The notes under the pieces were generated by a model. It saw only the letters and a program-made list of their open reading frames with translations. It was not told the origin of the DNA and did not search any database. This document shows, in pieces, positions 45,178 through 56,601 of a stretch of 64,000 nucleotides of DNA. The stretch is from the NCBI GenBank assembly GCA_039821605.1, contig JBCBNV010000003.1:372001-436000 (forward strand), given 5' to 3'. The position numbers and the translations under genes are program-made. Position 1 is the stretch's first letter. Every line of letters begins with the position of its first letter. The stretch comes from CALBPI01 sp039821605 (GTDB taxonomy: Bacteria; Pseudomonadota; Gammaproteobacteria; Steroidobacterales; Woeseiaceae).

Positions 45178-45660
45178 ATGAGCGGACCCGCGCTGAATCG
45201 CGTCGTCAAAGACTTCAAGGCCCCGGCCACGAGTGACACCGAGGTGCACCTCAAGGCAATGCGGGGCACGCAGGTGGTGCTGTACTTCTATCCGAAGGAC
45301 AACACCCCGGGCTGCACGAACGAAAGCGTCGATTTTTCTCAGTTGAACGGAAAGTTCAAGCGCGCGAACACGGTCATTTACGGTATCTCTCGCGACTCGA
45401 TTGCATCCCACGAGAAGTTTAAGGCGAAATACGAGATGCCCTTTGAGCTCATCTCGGACCCGGATGAAACGCTGTGCCAGTACTTCGACGTGATCAAGGA
45501 AAAGAACATGTATGGCCGCAAGGTCATGGGTGTGGAGCGCTCGACGTTTCTCGTTGGCGCCGACGGCAAACTGGCCCAGGAGTGGCGCAAGGTGAAAGTC
45601 AAAGGCCACGCCGAGGCCGTGCTCGAAGCGGCCAAAGCCCTCAACAAGGGCGCTGGCTAG
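45178..45660 (+). CDS. bcp: thioredoxin-dependent thiol peroxidase (Bcp/PrxQ)
   Basis: A 160-residue peroxiredoxin that reduces hydrogen and alkyl peroxides. VVLYFYPKDNTPGCTNES carries the peroxidatic cysteine (residue 46). The nearby +5 resolving cysteine of many PrxQ proteins is absent (NESVDF); the only other cysteine is in ETLCQYF, so the resolving mechanism may differ (1-Cys or more distant). KFKAKYEMPFELISDPD is a family block. It is 28 bp after gcvR. Confidence 0.95.
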   Translation: MSGPALNRVVKDFKAPATSDTEVHLKAMRGTQVVLYFYPKDNTPGCTNESVDFSQLNGKFKRANTVIYGISRDSIASHEKFKAKYEMPFELISDPDETLCQYFDVIKEKNMYGRKVMGVERSTFLVGADGKLAQEWRKVKVKGHAEAVLEAAKALNKGAG

Positions 45661-45717
45661 GCGTGCCTGCGTGGCCCGCCGGGGAACGCGAGCCCTGTAG
45701 CAGGGTCTGAGGCGATA

Positions 45718-47235
45718 ATGGCTTATATACGGAAGACTCTGCTGATGCTCGTGAGCGCGTCCCTGGTCGTGCTGGCGGCATTGTCTGCGCCTGCTGCCAC
45801 AGCGCAGCAGACAGCGTTCGAGCTGCCCAGCATCGGTAGCCCCGCGGACGCCCTGCTGCCGAGAAACGAAGAGGCGCGCATCGGGCGCCAGATCATGCGC
45901 TGGTTCCACCAGCAAGGCCGCATCATCGAAGACCCCGAGCTCACCGAGTACATCAATGACCTGGGCCACCGGCTCGTGGGCAACGTCAACTCGGGTGACT
46001 ACCAGTTCGAGTTTTTCGTCGTGAACGATCCGACGATCAACGCTTTCGCACTGCCGGGCGGGTTCATCGGCATCCACACGGGCCTGATCCAGCTCACGCG
46101 CAACGAGGACGAGCTGGCCAGCGTACTCGCGCACGAGATTGCGCACGTCACGCAGCGCCACATCGCGCGCACGATCCACGACAACTCGCGCGCCAGTCTC
46201 ACAACCATGGCGGCCATGCTCGGCGCCATCGCCATCGGTGCCGCAACGGGCGCCGGCGGTGAGTTTCTCGAGGGTGCCCTCGCCACCACGCAAGCCGTGG
46301 ACGCCCAGAATCAGATCAACTTCACACGCGGCTACGAGTACGAGGCCGACCGCGTGGGCATCGCCACGTTGGCCGCATCGGGTTTCAATGTTGACGCCAT
46401 GGCCGACTTTTTCGCGCGCATGGGCCGTCGCACCGCAGGCACGCTGGGCGGCCAGGTGCAGTTCGAGTACCTGCGTACGCACCCCGTGTCGTCATCGCGC
46501 ACGGCGGAAGCCAAGGCACGCGCCGACCGCTACGCCGAGGTGGCGACTTCTAACAGCGTCGGCTACGGCCTGATGAAGGCGCGCACCAAGGCGTTGTTCG
46601 CCGAGACGCCCGAGGAAGCGCAAGCCTACTTTGCGCTGCCCAGAGGCGAGACGCCCACGCGCGCCAACGACTACGGCCGCGCGCTGGCCATGATGCGGTC
46701 AAACCGCCCCGAGAAGGCCGAGGACATCTTCGAGCGCCTCATTGAAGGTCAGCACAAGGTCATCACCTACCACATCGGCCTGGCGCTGGCGCAGGCGGCC
46801 AACGACGACGAGGTCGCGGCACTGGAGACATTCGAGCGCGCACAGGCCCTGTTCCCGCGCAACGTACCGCTGACCATTCGTCACGCCGAGGTGCTGCTCG
46901 AAACCAACCAGCCTGGAAAGGCGCACGAGCTGCTGCTCGACTTGCTCAACAACGTGCCGCCGACGCCCGAACAGGTGCGGCTCATTGCACGCGCGGCCAT
47001 CGAGGCCGAGCAAATCGCCGAAGCCCACTACTACATGGCCGAGTACAACATCATGACGGGCAACCTCGTGCAGGCCGTCGTGCTGTTGCGCCGTGGCGCC
47101 AACCTGCAGCAAACCACACCAATCCAGCGCGCACGATTCCTCGCGCGCGCCGACTTCGTCAGCGAGTACCTCTCCGAAGAGCAGAAGCTCGAAGTCCGGC
47201 GCGACGAGCGTCCGTCGTTCGCAGCGGCCAGATAA
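45718..47235 (+). CDS. bepA: beta-barrel assembly-enhancing protease (M48 family, TPR)
   Basis: A 505-residue periplasmic metalloprotease/chaperone (YfgC). The signal peptide ends near ATAQQTA. The M48 zinc site is LAHEIAHVTQ (H139, H143) with the third ligand in YEYEADRVG. The active site is complete. The C-terminal half (about residues 310-480) consists of TPR-like helices, as in E. coli BepA, which degrades misassembled LptD. It lies 57 bp after bcp. Confidence 0.95.
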   Translation: MAYIRKTLLMLVSASLVVLAALSAPAATAQQTAFELPSIGSPADALLPRNEEARIGRQIMRWFHQQGRIIEDPELTEYINDLGHRLVGNVNSGDYQFEFFVVNDPTINAFALPGGFIGIHTGLIQLTRNEDELASVLAHEIAHVTQRHIARTIHDNSRASLTTMAAMLGAIAIGAATGAGGEFLEGALATTQAVDAQNQINFTRGYEYEADRVGIATLAASGFNVDAMADFFARMGRRTAGTLGGQVQFEYLRTHPVSSSRTAEAKARADRYAEVATSNSVGYGLMKARTKALFAETPEEAQAYFALPRGETPTRANDYGRALAMMRSNRPEKAEDIFERLIEGQHKVITYHIGLALAQAANDDEVAALETFERAQALFPRNVPLTIRHAEVLLETNQPGKAHELLLDLLNNVPPTPEQVRLIARAAIEAEQIAEAHYYMAEYNIMTGNLVQAVVLLRRGANLQQTTPIQRARFLARADFVSEYLSEEQKLEVRRDERPSFAAAR

Positions 47236-47289
47236 CCACAGCAACCAACGACCGCCCACCGGGCCATTCACAGGCAAGGAAGACCCCCA

Positions 47290-48045
47290 ATGTTTCAAAT
47301 GCTTCGCCGGCCCGCCGCGACGATCGCCTTGTGCGCGGGACTCCTGGGCGGCTGCGCCACGAGTCAGACTGTGCCCACCGAAGACAGCTGGGAGGGCCTC
47401 AACCGCGGCATTTACGCGTTCAACAACGGCGTGGACAAGGTCTTCCTGAAACCCGTGGCGCGCGGCTACCGCTTTATTACGCCCGACCCCGTCGAGCGCG
47501 GCGTCAGCAACGTGTTCTCAAACCTGGGCTACCCCGTGGTCATCCTGAGCAACGCGCTGCAGGGCAAAGGCAAAGCCGCACTCAGCGATACCGGGCGCTT
47601 TCTCGTCAATTCAACGATTGGGGTTGCGGGTATCTTCGACGTCGCCACGCCCATGGGCATGCCCGCGCACAACGAAGACCTGGGCCAGACGCTGGCGACC
47701 TGGGGCGTGCCGAGTGGCCCCTATGTCATGATCCCATTCCTGGGTCCCACCACCCTGCGCGACGGCATCATGACGTTCGGCAACCAGACGCTCCACGGGC
47801 GCAATCTCATCGACAACACGAGCGTGCGCGACAAACTGGTCGTTCTTGAGGTGGTTTCCACGCGCGCGAGCCTGCTGCCGCTCGACAGCCAGCTGCAGGA
47901 ATCACAGGACCCCTACATCTTCCTGCGCGAGGCCTATCTGCAGCGCAGAAACTTCCTCATCTACGACGGTGACCCGCCCGAGGACGACTTCGATCTCGAA
48001 GAGGGCTTTGATGAGGACCTCGACGACTTCGACGACGACCTCTAG
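47290..48045 (+). CDS. mlaA: outer-membrane lipoprotein MlaA (VacJ)
   Basis: 251 residues, with lipobox LLGGC (C22). The core DSWEGLNRGIYAFNNGVDKVFLKPVARGY (read in parts), FLVNSTIGVAGIFDVATPMGM and WGVPSGPYVMIPFLGP are diagnostic. MlaA removes mislocalised phospholipids from the outer leaflet and passes them to MlaC. The tail is extremely acidic (DDFDLEEGFDEDLDDF). It is convergent with mlaB, 14 bp apart, so both parts of the Mla pathway meet here. Confidence 0.96.
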   Translation: MFQMLRRPAATIALCAGLLGGCATSQTVPTEDSWEGLNRGIYAFNNGVDKVFLKPVARGYRFITPDPVERGVSNVFSNLGYPVVILSNALQGKGKAALSDTGRFLVNSTIGVAGIFDVATPMGMPAHNEDLGQTLATWGVPSGPYVMIPFLGPTTLRDGIMTFGNQTLHGRNLIDNTSVRDKLVVLEVVSTRASLLPLDSQLQESQDPYIFLREAYLQRRNFLIYDGDPPEDDFDLEEGFDEDLDDFDDDL

Positions 48046-48059
48046 CGCAGCATCGCGCG

Positions 48060-48383
48060 CTAGATGAATCCCGTCCAGCGCTCGCCGGCCTGCAGCATCC
48101 CTTCAACCTCGCTGATCGCGGCGATACTCACGAGCCGCTCGGGCACGTTCTCGTAGCGGATCTCGCGAACACTGTGGTTGGCCCAGCCCACCCACTCCAT
48201 GAGCAGCGCGAGGCCCGCACTGTCCGTGCGCCCAACCTGGGCCATATCCACAATGATGCGGCTGTGCTCGGTGAAGTGGCGCGTGCCGCGTTCAAGAAGT
48301 CGGGCCACCGTGTCAAAGGTCAGGTCGCCCTTCAGCGAAAAGCGACCCTCCCCGACCTCGACGATGTCAGGGGCGTCGCTCAC
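48060..48383 (-). CDS. mlaB: MlaB, STAS-domain subunit of the Mla transporter
   Basis: 107 residues forming one STAS domain: LTFDTVARLLERG, RIIVDMAQVGRTDSAGLALLMEW (the serine/threonine of the anti-sigma-antagonist helix is seen in RTDSAG). MlaB binds MlaF and supports complex assembly. Its start overlaps the mlaC stop by 4 bp, as the last gene of mlaFEDCB. Confidence 0.92.
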   Translation of the reverse strand: MSDAPDIVEVGEGRFSLKGDLTFDTVARLLERGTRHFTEHSRIIVDMAQVGRTDSAGLALLMEWVGWANHSVREIRYENVPERLVSIAAISEVEGMLQAGERWTGFI

Positions 48384-49066
48384 GATCCGGCTGCGGTCTC
48401 CGCACTGACTTCGCTTTCGTCGACACCACCGAGCGCGTCGGCGGCCTCCGTCTCAAGACGGGTGATCACGGCATCAAGGCTCGTGCGTTTCACTTCCTCA
48501 TCGATCTCGGCGCGGAAGTTACGCACGTAGGAAATGCCCTCGATGGTGACGTCGAAGACCTTCCAGCCGTTGTCACCGCGATTGACGAGGCCGTAGTTCA
48601 CGGGCACGGACTCACCGCCATCGAGCGTCACGACCGTACGCACCGTGGCACGCTTTTCATCGTTGTCTCCGGCGCGCGGTGCGAGCACTTCGACGCGATC
48701 TTCCTGAAACTCGAGCACGCCGTCGGCGTAGCGACGAATGAGGCTGTTATACAGGCCGTCAATGAAGCGCTTCTTCTGTTCCGTCGTGGCACCGCGCCAG
48801 TGGCGCGCGAGCACCAACCGACCCGCGTAGTTGCGGTCGAATCGTGGCGCGAGCAGTCCATCGACGAAGCGGATCAGCGCCGCGCGGTCCTCGGCCAGCG
48901 TCTCGCGCTGACCCTGCAGGCCCGTCTTGAGCGCATCCACGGCACTGTTAATGATGTCGATGGGCTCCTCTTGGGCAACCGCGTTGCCGCCAGCCACAGC
49001 GAGCAGCAGGCCGGCAACTGCCGCGACGAAACGGCTGCGGTGCTGTGAAATCCGGGGTGTATTCAT
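48380..49066 (-). CDS. mlaC: MlaC, periplasmic phospholipid-binding protein
   Basis: 228 residues with a signal peptide (SRFVAAVAGLLLAVAGGNAVAQ). ALIRFVDGLLAPRFDRNYAGRLVLARHWRGAT matches the conserved MlaC/Ttg2D core. It shuttles phospholipid between MlaA and MlaFEDB. The start is ATG 49066, preceded by GGGAG; an ATG at 49123 would leave a non-signal extension. Confidence 0.94.
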   Translation of the reverse strand: MNTPRISQHRSRFVAAVAGLLLAVAGGNAVAQEEPIDIINSAVDALKTGLQGQRETLAEDRAALIRFVDGLLAPRFDRNYAGRLVLARHWRGATTEQKKRFIDGLYNSLIRRYADGVLEFQEDRVEVLAPRAGDNDEKRATVRTVVTLDGGESVPVNYGLVNRGDNGWKVFDVTIEGISYVRNFRAEIDEEVKRTSLDAVITRLETEAADALGGVDESEVSAETAAGS

Positions 49067-49088
49067 GGGGGGTACTCCCTGTCCGAAA

Positions 49089-49547
49089 TCAATCCTCACC
49101 AGAATTGACCAGGAATTTGCCAATAAGGTTCTCTAGAACGATGGCCGATTGCGTGAAGATCAGTTCATCGCCATCGCCCAGGTAGTCTTCGCTGCCGCCG
49201 GGCTGCAGGCCAACATACTGACTGCCGAGCAGACCGGCCGTAAGAATGCTGGCGTCCGAGTCGTCGGGCAAGGTGTCGTAGCGGCTGTCGATTCGCAACG
49301 TCACAACGGCGTCGTAACGGTCCTTGTCGAACACGATGGACTCGACGCGACCGATGCGCACGCCGGCCATGGCGACCGGTGACCGCTCCTTCAAGCCGCC
49401 AATGTTGTCGAAACGGGCCGTGATGTCGTAGCTGCCCTCTTCGAATCGCTGGATGTTCGTGGTTTGAGTGGCCAGGAAGAACAGCGCCGCGAAGCCCAGC
49501 GCGACAAAGGCACCTGTGCCGATCTCAACCGTCTTTGTTTGCTGCAT
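49089..49547 (-). CDS. mlaD: MlaD, MCE-domain protein
   Basis: 152 residues. One N-terminal transmembrane helix (GTGAFVALGFAALFFLATQT) anchors an MCE domain: FDNIGGLKERSPVAMAGVRIGRV and ILTAGLLGSQYVGLQPGG. MlaD forms the hexameric ring on MlaE. It ends 22 bp before the mlaC start and begins 6 bp after the mlaE stop. Confidence 0.96.
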   Translation of the reverse strand: MQQTKTVEIGTGAFVALGFAALFFLATQTTNIQRFEEGSYDITARFDNIGGLKERSPVAMAGVRIGRVESIVFDKDRYDAVVTLRIDSRYDTLPDDSDASILTAGLLGSQYVGLQPGGSEDYLGDGDELIFTQSAIVLENLIGKFLVNSGED

Positions 49548-49553
49548 GTCGTC

Positions 49554-50321
49554 TTACCCCAAGCTGATCGCCAGAGCGGTGATCATGAAATCGAACACCA
49601 GGATGACCACGGCTGTGATCACCACCGTTCGCGTCGTGGCACGCCCCACGCCTTCGGCCGTCGGGATGGCATTGTAGCCTTCCCAGACGGCGATCAGGCT
49701 GGCCGCCAGGCCAAACACGATGCTTTTGAGAATACCCTCCCAGACGTCCGCCATGCCGACACCGGCCTGCATCTGCGACCAGAAGGCGCCGCCATCGACG
49801 CCCAGCAGCGGCACGCCGACCACCCATGAGCCGAGGATGCCGACACTCGTGAAAATGGCCGTGAGCAGCGGCATCGAGATGGCGCCGCCCAGGAAGCGGG
49901 GCGTGGCCACCCGAATCACAGGATCGATGGCCATCATCTCCATGGCTGAGAGCTGGTCCGTGGTTCGCATCAGACCGATCTCCGAGGCGAGCGCGGTCCC
50001 GGCCCGGCCGGCGAACAACAACGCCGTGATGACAGGTCCGAGCTCCTTCATGAGCGAAAGCGCAGAGAACAGCCCCAGAATATCCTCGCTGCCGAAGCGC
50101 GCGAGGTTGGAATGCCCCTGCAGACCAATCACGGCACCGACGAAGAAGCCGCAGACCATGATGAGTACGAGCGACAGCGCACCGGCATTGAAAATTTGCT
50201 GTGACACGAGCCGCGGGCGCATAAGCACGCGCGGCGACTCGACGATGAGCCGCAACAGGAACAGCTGCAGCGCCCCGAAGGTGCGCAGAAACCCTGTAAA
50301 GGCCTCCCAGAGCTCACGCAT
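49554..50321 (-). CDS. mlaE: MlaE, permease subunit
   Basis: A 255-residue inner-membrane permease with five to six hydrophobic helices. VIGLQGHSNLARFGSED, LMKELGPVITALLFAGRAGTALASEIG and MRTTDQLSAMEMMAIDP are the standard MlaE blocks. The start is ATG 50321 (MRELWEAF), overlapping the mlaF stop by 8 bp. Confidence 0.96.
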   Translation of the reverse strand: MRELWEAFTGFLRTFGALQLFLLRLIVESPRVLMRPRLVSQQIFNAGALSLVLIMVCGFFVGAVIGLQGHSNLARFGSEDILGLFSALSLMKELGPVITALLFAGRAGTALASEIGLMRTTDQLSAMEMMAIDPVIRVATPRFLGGAISMPLLTAIFTSVGILGSWVVGVPLLGVDGGAFWSQMQAGVGMADVWEGILKSIVFGLAASLIAVWEGYNAIPTAEGVGRATTRTVVITAVVILVFDFMITALAISLG

Positions 50322-51141
50322 CGTCTTCGCCTTCACCTTCGCCGTTGCCGATGAGCTGCGACGTGTAGTCGGGCGCCGGGAAATGGAATGGCACGGGGCC
50401 GTCGGCCATGCCGTGCATGAACTGGCGGACGAGCTCCGACGGCGCGTTGGACAATTCGTCGGGACTGCCACTGGCGGCGACCTTGCCCTCGGAGATCAGG
50501 TAGCTTGAGTCCGCCACGGTATTGATCTCCTGCACGTCGTGGCTCACCACGATCGATGAGATGTCCAGCGCATCGTTCATGCGGCGCACAAGCCGCACGA
50601 TGACGCCCATCGAGATCGGGTCCAGGCCCACGAACGGCTCGTCGTAAATGAGGATCCGCGGGTCCGTGGCCATGGCGCGGGCCAGTGCCACGCGGCGCGC
50701 CATGCCGCCTGAGAGCTCGGTGGGCATCATCTCGGCGGCGCCGCGCAGGCCGACCGCATGCAGTTTCGTGAGCACGATGTGACGGATCAGGCGCTCAGGC
50801 AGCTCATAGTGTTCGCGCAGCGGGAATGCGACGTTTTCGTACACAGAAAGGTCCGTGAGCAACGCACCATTCTGAAACAGCATGCCGATCTTGCGGCGCA
50901 GCTCGAACAGGCCGTCTCGGCGCAGGCCAGCGAGCCATTCGCCGTCGACGCGGATGCTTCCGCGGTCGGGCACAAGCTGCCCCGTGATAAGCCGCAACAG
51001 CGTCGTCTTACCCGTACCGCTGGGGCCCATGATGGCGGTGACCTCGCCGCGGCGGATGTTGAGGTTGAGCCCACCGAAGATCGGGCGGTTGCCTCTCGCG
51101 TAATGCAGATCCTCGATTTCGACGATGTGATCGGCGTTCAT
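50314..51141 (-). CDS. mlaF: MlaF, ATPase subunit
   Basis: A 275-residue ABC ATPase. Walker A GPSGTGKTT, Q-loop, signature LSGGMARRVALARA and Walker B LIYDEPFVGLDPIS are present. The C-terminal extension (FHFPAPDYTSQLIGNG) matches the MlaF tail that interacts with the neighbouring subunit, and is followed by an acidic end. First gene of the mlaFEDCB operon, with an extended -10 promoter candidate 100 bp upstream. Confidence 0.96.
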   Translation of the reverse strand: MNADHIVEIEDLHYARGNRPIFGGLNLNIRRGEVTAIMGPSGTGKTTLLRLITGQLVPDRGSIRVDGEWLAGLRRDGLFELRRKIGMLFQNGALLTDLSVYENVAFPLREHYELPERLIRHIVLTKLHAVGLRGAAEMMPTELSGGMARRVALARAMATDPRILIYDEPFVGLDPISMGVIVRLVRRMNDALDISSIVVSHDVQEINTVADSSYLISEGKVAASGSPDELSNAPSELVRQFMHGMADGPVPFHFPAPDYTSQLIGNGEGEGEDDA

Positions 51142-51241
51142 GGGGTCATTCCGGGTTCAGACTGGTCATGTCGCGAGGACGCAACAGGGTTGGGTTAACG
51201 AGGGAAAATAGACAAGCCGGCGTGGTGCTCTATGCCGCAAC

Positions 51242-51250
51242 ATTATAACA
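51242..51250 (-). promoter_or_regulatory. extended -10 promoter candidate for mlaFEDCB
   Basis: On the minus strand TGTTATAAT, a perfect TGn-TATAAT. No good -35 exists at 16-18 bp, which fits an extended -10 promoter. It would place the transcript start about 94 nt upstream of the mlaF ATG. Confidence 0.5.
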
Positions 51251-51288
51251 ACACTGCCGCCTTGGGTGCCCCGATCAGCGCCCCCGGG

Positions 51289-51317
51289 ATGACAGGATTT
51301 CCAATTAGGACTAAAAT
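51289..51317 (+). promoter_or_regulatory. suf operon promoter candidate
   Basis: ATGACA (-35, 51289-51294), a 17-bp spacer and TAAAAT (-10, 51312-51317), each 5/6 to consensus. The expected start is near 51324, about 47 nt before the regulator ATG at 51371. Confidence 0.6.
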
Positions 51318-51322
51318 GGTGC
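51309..51322 (+). promoter_or_regulatory. IscR-type-I-like site overlapping the suf -10
   Basis: GACTAAAATGGTGC resembles the core of the IscR type I site (GACTA-W3Y-AGTC); the left half is complete and the right half is weak. It covers the -10, consistent with autorepression by the Rrf2 regulator encoded immediately downstream. Confidence 0.4.
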
Positions 51323-51370
51323 TCTTTTCGTGACCGAGGCCGCGACGGTAATGGCCGCGCGCGCTCTGAC

Positions 51371-51850
51371 ATGTTCCGAATCAGCAAGATGACCGATTAC
51401 GGCACCCTCGTGCTCTCGCAGCTGGGGTCCGCCGCGGAAGCACCCACGAGCGCCGGCGACATCGCCAGCCGCATCGGGCTCGGCGGCGCGACCGTCAGCA
51501 AGCTGCTCAAGCGCCTCGCACACGCGGGCCTCGTGAGCTCACAGCGCGGCAGCAGCGGCGGCTACGCGCTGGCCCGCCCCGCCTCGACCATCAGCGCCGC
51601 AGAAATCATCGACGCCATTGAAGGCCCCGTGGCTATCACCGAATGTGCGTCCGACCAGCCCTGCGACCTTGAAGCCGTGTGCGGCGTCGGCAACGCCTGG
51701 CAGGACATCAATCGGGCGATCCGTGCCGCACTCGAGGGCATCAGCCTCGACGACCTGCGCACGGGCCGGGGCATCCCAGAGGTCATGCCGTTACAGCCCA
51801 TGACCATTCGCCGCGGCCAGCTGCCGCGGTCGGCCACTCAGAACAACTAA
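51371..51850 (+). CDS. Rrf2/IscR-family regulator of the suf operon
   Basis: A 159-residue winged-helix regulator. MTDYGTLVLSQLGS and GLGGATVSKLLKRLAHAGLV form the HTH, followed by the wing RGSSGGYALARP. Three cysteines C92, C98 and C104 are at exactly the IscR positions, so it should bind a [2Fe-2S] cluster. It heads sufBCDSU-sufT; the start codon of sufB is 16 bp after its stop. This is the SUF-type regulator known from Xanthomonas-like suf operons. Confidence 0.93.
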   Translation: MFRISKMTDYGTLVLSQLGSAAEAPTSAGDIASRIGLGGATVSKLLKRLAHAGLVSSQRGSSGGYALARPASTISAAEIIDAIEGPVAITECASDQPCDLEAVCGVGNAWQDINRAIRAALEGISLDDLRTGRGIPEVMPLQPMTIRRGQLPRSATQNN

Positions 51851-51866
51851 CCGACAGGTCTCACCC

Positions 51867-53315
<1,449 letters not shown>

Positions 53316-53330
53316 CGGAACAGAACACTC

Positions 53331-54085
<755 letters not shown>

Positions 54086-54089
<4 letters not shown>

Positions 54090-55348
54090 ACCTGTCGGCG
54101 CTCGAACAGGCGTTCGATACTCGAGAGGCGGGCCGTGCCGGGCAACGTGAAGCACTCGACGCGTTGATCGCCAGTGGCTTGCCCACACGCAAGAGCGAGC
54201 TCTGGAAGTACACCAAGGCCGCCCCGCTGGCGGAGTTTGCGATTGCGGCACTGACCGATCCTGCGCCAACAGCGGACATCGACGCCGTGCGCGCGCGTGT
54301 GGCGGCGCGTATCGACGCGCTGGGTGGCGCGGGCCGACTCGTATTCATCGATGGAGCGCTCGACGAGACGCTGACGCAGTTGCCTGAGGGCATCCGCGTC
54401 GAGGCTGCTTCGTCTGCGGCCGTGTCGGCTACCGGAGCCGACGATGCGCTGGCCTTGATCAATGCAGCAATGCCGGGTGCTGACCTCACGTTGCGCGTCG
54501 CATCCGAGGTTGCCATCGACGGTGTGCTGCACGTCGTGCATGCGCTGGCCGCGCAGTCATCACTGGGTCAGGTTCGACTGGCCATTGAACTCGCGTCGCG
54601 TGCATCACTGACGGTCGCAGAGCACTTTGCCGATGACGGCATCGGCGCGGGCATGCACAACACGGTGGTCAGCGTGCGGCTGGCGGAAGACGCCAGGTTG
54701 CACCTGCGTCGCTTGCAGGCCCTCGGCACCGACACGCTGCAGGTGACGCGCATCGAAGCCGCTTTGGCCGACCACGCGACGCTCGATACCGTCACCGTGG
54801 ATGCGGGCGGCAAGACCGTTCGCAACGACCTCAATGTGCGGCTCGAGGGCCCGGGCGCGCGCGTCGACATGCGCGGCGTCTACCTGGGCAACGACAGCCA
54901 GCACATTGACAACCACACGCGCGTCGACCACATCGCCAGAGACACGGTGAGCCGCGAGGACTACCGCGGCATCCTGCGTGATCGGAGTCGCGGCGTGTTC
55001 AACGGCAAGGTCTACGTGCACAAGGGCGCCGACGGGACCGACGCGGCCCAGTCCAACCCGAACCTGCTGCTCTCCGACCACGCCGAAATCGACACCAAGC
55101 CCGAACTCGAAATCTACGCCGATGACGTCAAGTGCGCGCATGGCGCAACGGTCGGCCAGATCGACGAGACCTCGCTGTTCTACTTGCGCTCGCGCGGCAT
55201 CGACGAATCAACGGCGCTTCAGTTGCTCACCTACGCGTTTTGTCGCGAGGTGCTCACGGGCATCGAGAACGACGCCTTGCGCATCGCCGCCGAACAGCTC
55301 GTCGCCGACCAGATCCCCGACTTTTCCGCACTGGAGCTCATTGCATGA
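54086..55348 (+). CDS. sufD: Fe-S assembly protein SufD
   Basis: 420 residues. The N-terminal helical part (RKSELWKYTKAAPL) is followed by the beta-helix core shared with SufB, including DTVSREDYRGILRDRSRGVFNGKVYV (read as two pieces), DTKPELEIYADDVKCAHGATVGQID and YLRSRGIDE. The last block is the SufBC-interacting end. It starts with a GTG at 54086 (overlapping sufC); the stop overlaps sufS by 4 bp. Confidence 0.96.
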
Positions 55349-56601
55349 GTGCCAACCCGCAACAGGTTCACGAAGACCAGTTTGAGCGCGACATGATGCG
55401 CTACCGCGCGGACTTCCCCGCGCTCGCGCAGGAGGTCAATGGTCACCCGCTCGCGTTTCTCGACAGCGCGGCGTCGTCGCAACGCGCGCAGCCCGTGATC
55501 GATGCCGTCACGCATTACGAGACGCACGATCACGCCAATGTGCACCGCGGCGTACACACGCTGAGCCAGCGTGCGACCGAACGCTACGAGGGTGCGCGCG
55601 AGTCGGTACAGCGCTTCATCAATGCCGCCAGCACGCGCGAAGTGGTTTTCACGCGTGGCACGACGGAGTCGATCAACCTGGTGGCCCAGTGCTTTGCAGG
55701 GCCAAAACTCGGCGCCGGCGACGAGGTACTGATCACACACCTCGAACACCATGCCAACATCGTGCCCTGGCAAATGCTCTGCGAGCGCACGGGCGCGAAA
55801 CTCGTCGTGGCCCATGTCGAGGACGATGGCTCTGTACCTGCGGAAAACGTCACGGGCAAGTTCACGGACCGGACCCGCATCCTCGCGATCAGTGCGGTTT
55901 CGAATGCTCTGGGCACGGTGTTGCCGCTGTCGGAAATCATCCCCGCGGCCAAGGCGGCGGACATCACCGTGGTCGTCGACGGCGCGCAAGCTGTCCCGCA
56001 CCAGCGCGTCGACGTGCAGGCGCTCGGCGCCGACTTTTTTGCCTTCAGTGCCCACAAGATGGTCGGCCCCACGGGCATCGGCGTGCTCTGGGGTCGTGAA
56101 GCGCTGCTCGACGCCATGCCTCCCTGGCAGGGCGGCGGCGACATGATCGAAACCGTGACGCTCGAGAAGAGCACCTGGAACACGCTGCCCTACAAATTCG
56201 AAGCCGGCACACCGAATATCTCGGGCGCGGTCGGGCTCGGCGCGGCGGTCGCTTACCTGGAGCGCGTGGGCATGGACAACATTGCGCGCTACGAGCACCT
56301 GTTGCTCAACGCGTTGACCGAGCAACTCGAGGCCGAAGGCGACATCCGTATCGTCGGCACGGCGCCGGGCAAGGCGGCCGTGGTGTCGTTCCTCATGGAC
56401 GGCGTGCACCCGCACGACCTGGGCACCATTGTCGACCACCACGGCGTGGCGGTGCGCACGGGCCATCATTGCGCCATGCCCATCATGCAGCGCTTCGACG
56501 TGCCGGGTACGGCGCGCGCGTCGCTTGCGTTTTACAACAACCGCGACGACATCGGTGCGCTCATCGCGTCACTCGCCACTGTGCGCAAGCTGTTCAAGTG
56601 A
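55345..56601 (+). CDS. sufS: cysteine desulfurase SufS
   Basis: A 418-residue PLP-dependent class II desulfurase. LAFLDSAASSQRAQ, FTRGTTESINLVAQ, LEHHANIVPW, VVVDGAQAVPHQ, the PLP lysine in SAHKMVGPTGIG, and the sulfur-acceptor cysteine in RTGHHCAMPIM are all visible. ATG 55345 overlaps the sufD stop (ATGA). The partner is SufU next to it, not SufE. Confidence 0.97.
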   Translation: MSANPQQVHEDQFERDMMRYRADFPALAQEVNGHPLAFLDSAASSQRAQPVIDAVTHYETHDHANVHRGVHTLSQRATERYEGARESVQRFINAASTREVVFTRGTTESINLVAQCFAGPKLGAGDEVLITHLEHHANIVPWQMLCERTGAKLVVAHVEDDGSVPAENVTGKFTDRTRILAISAVSNALGTVLPLSEIIPAAKAADITVVVDGAQAVPHQRVDVQALGADFFAFSAHKMVGPTGIGVLWGREALLDAMPPWQGGGDMIETVTLEKSTWNTLPYKFEAGTPNISGAVGLGAAVAYLERVGMDNIARYEHLLLNALTEQLEAEGDIRIVGTAPGKAAVVSFLMDGVHPHDLGTIVDHHGVAVRTGHHCAMPIMQRFDVPGTARASLAFYNNRDDIGALIASLATVRKLFK

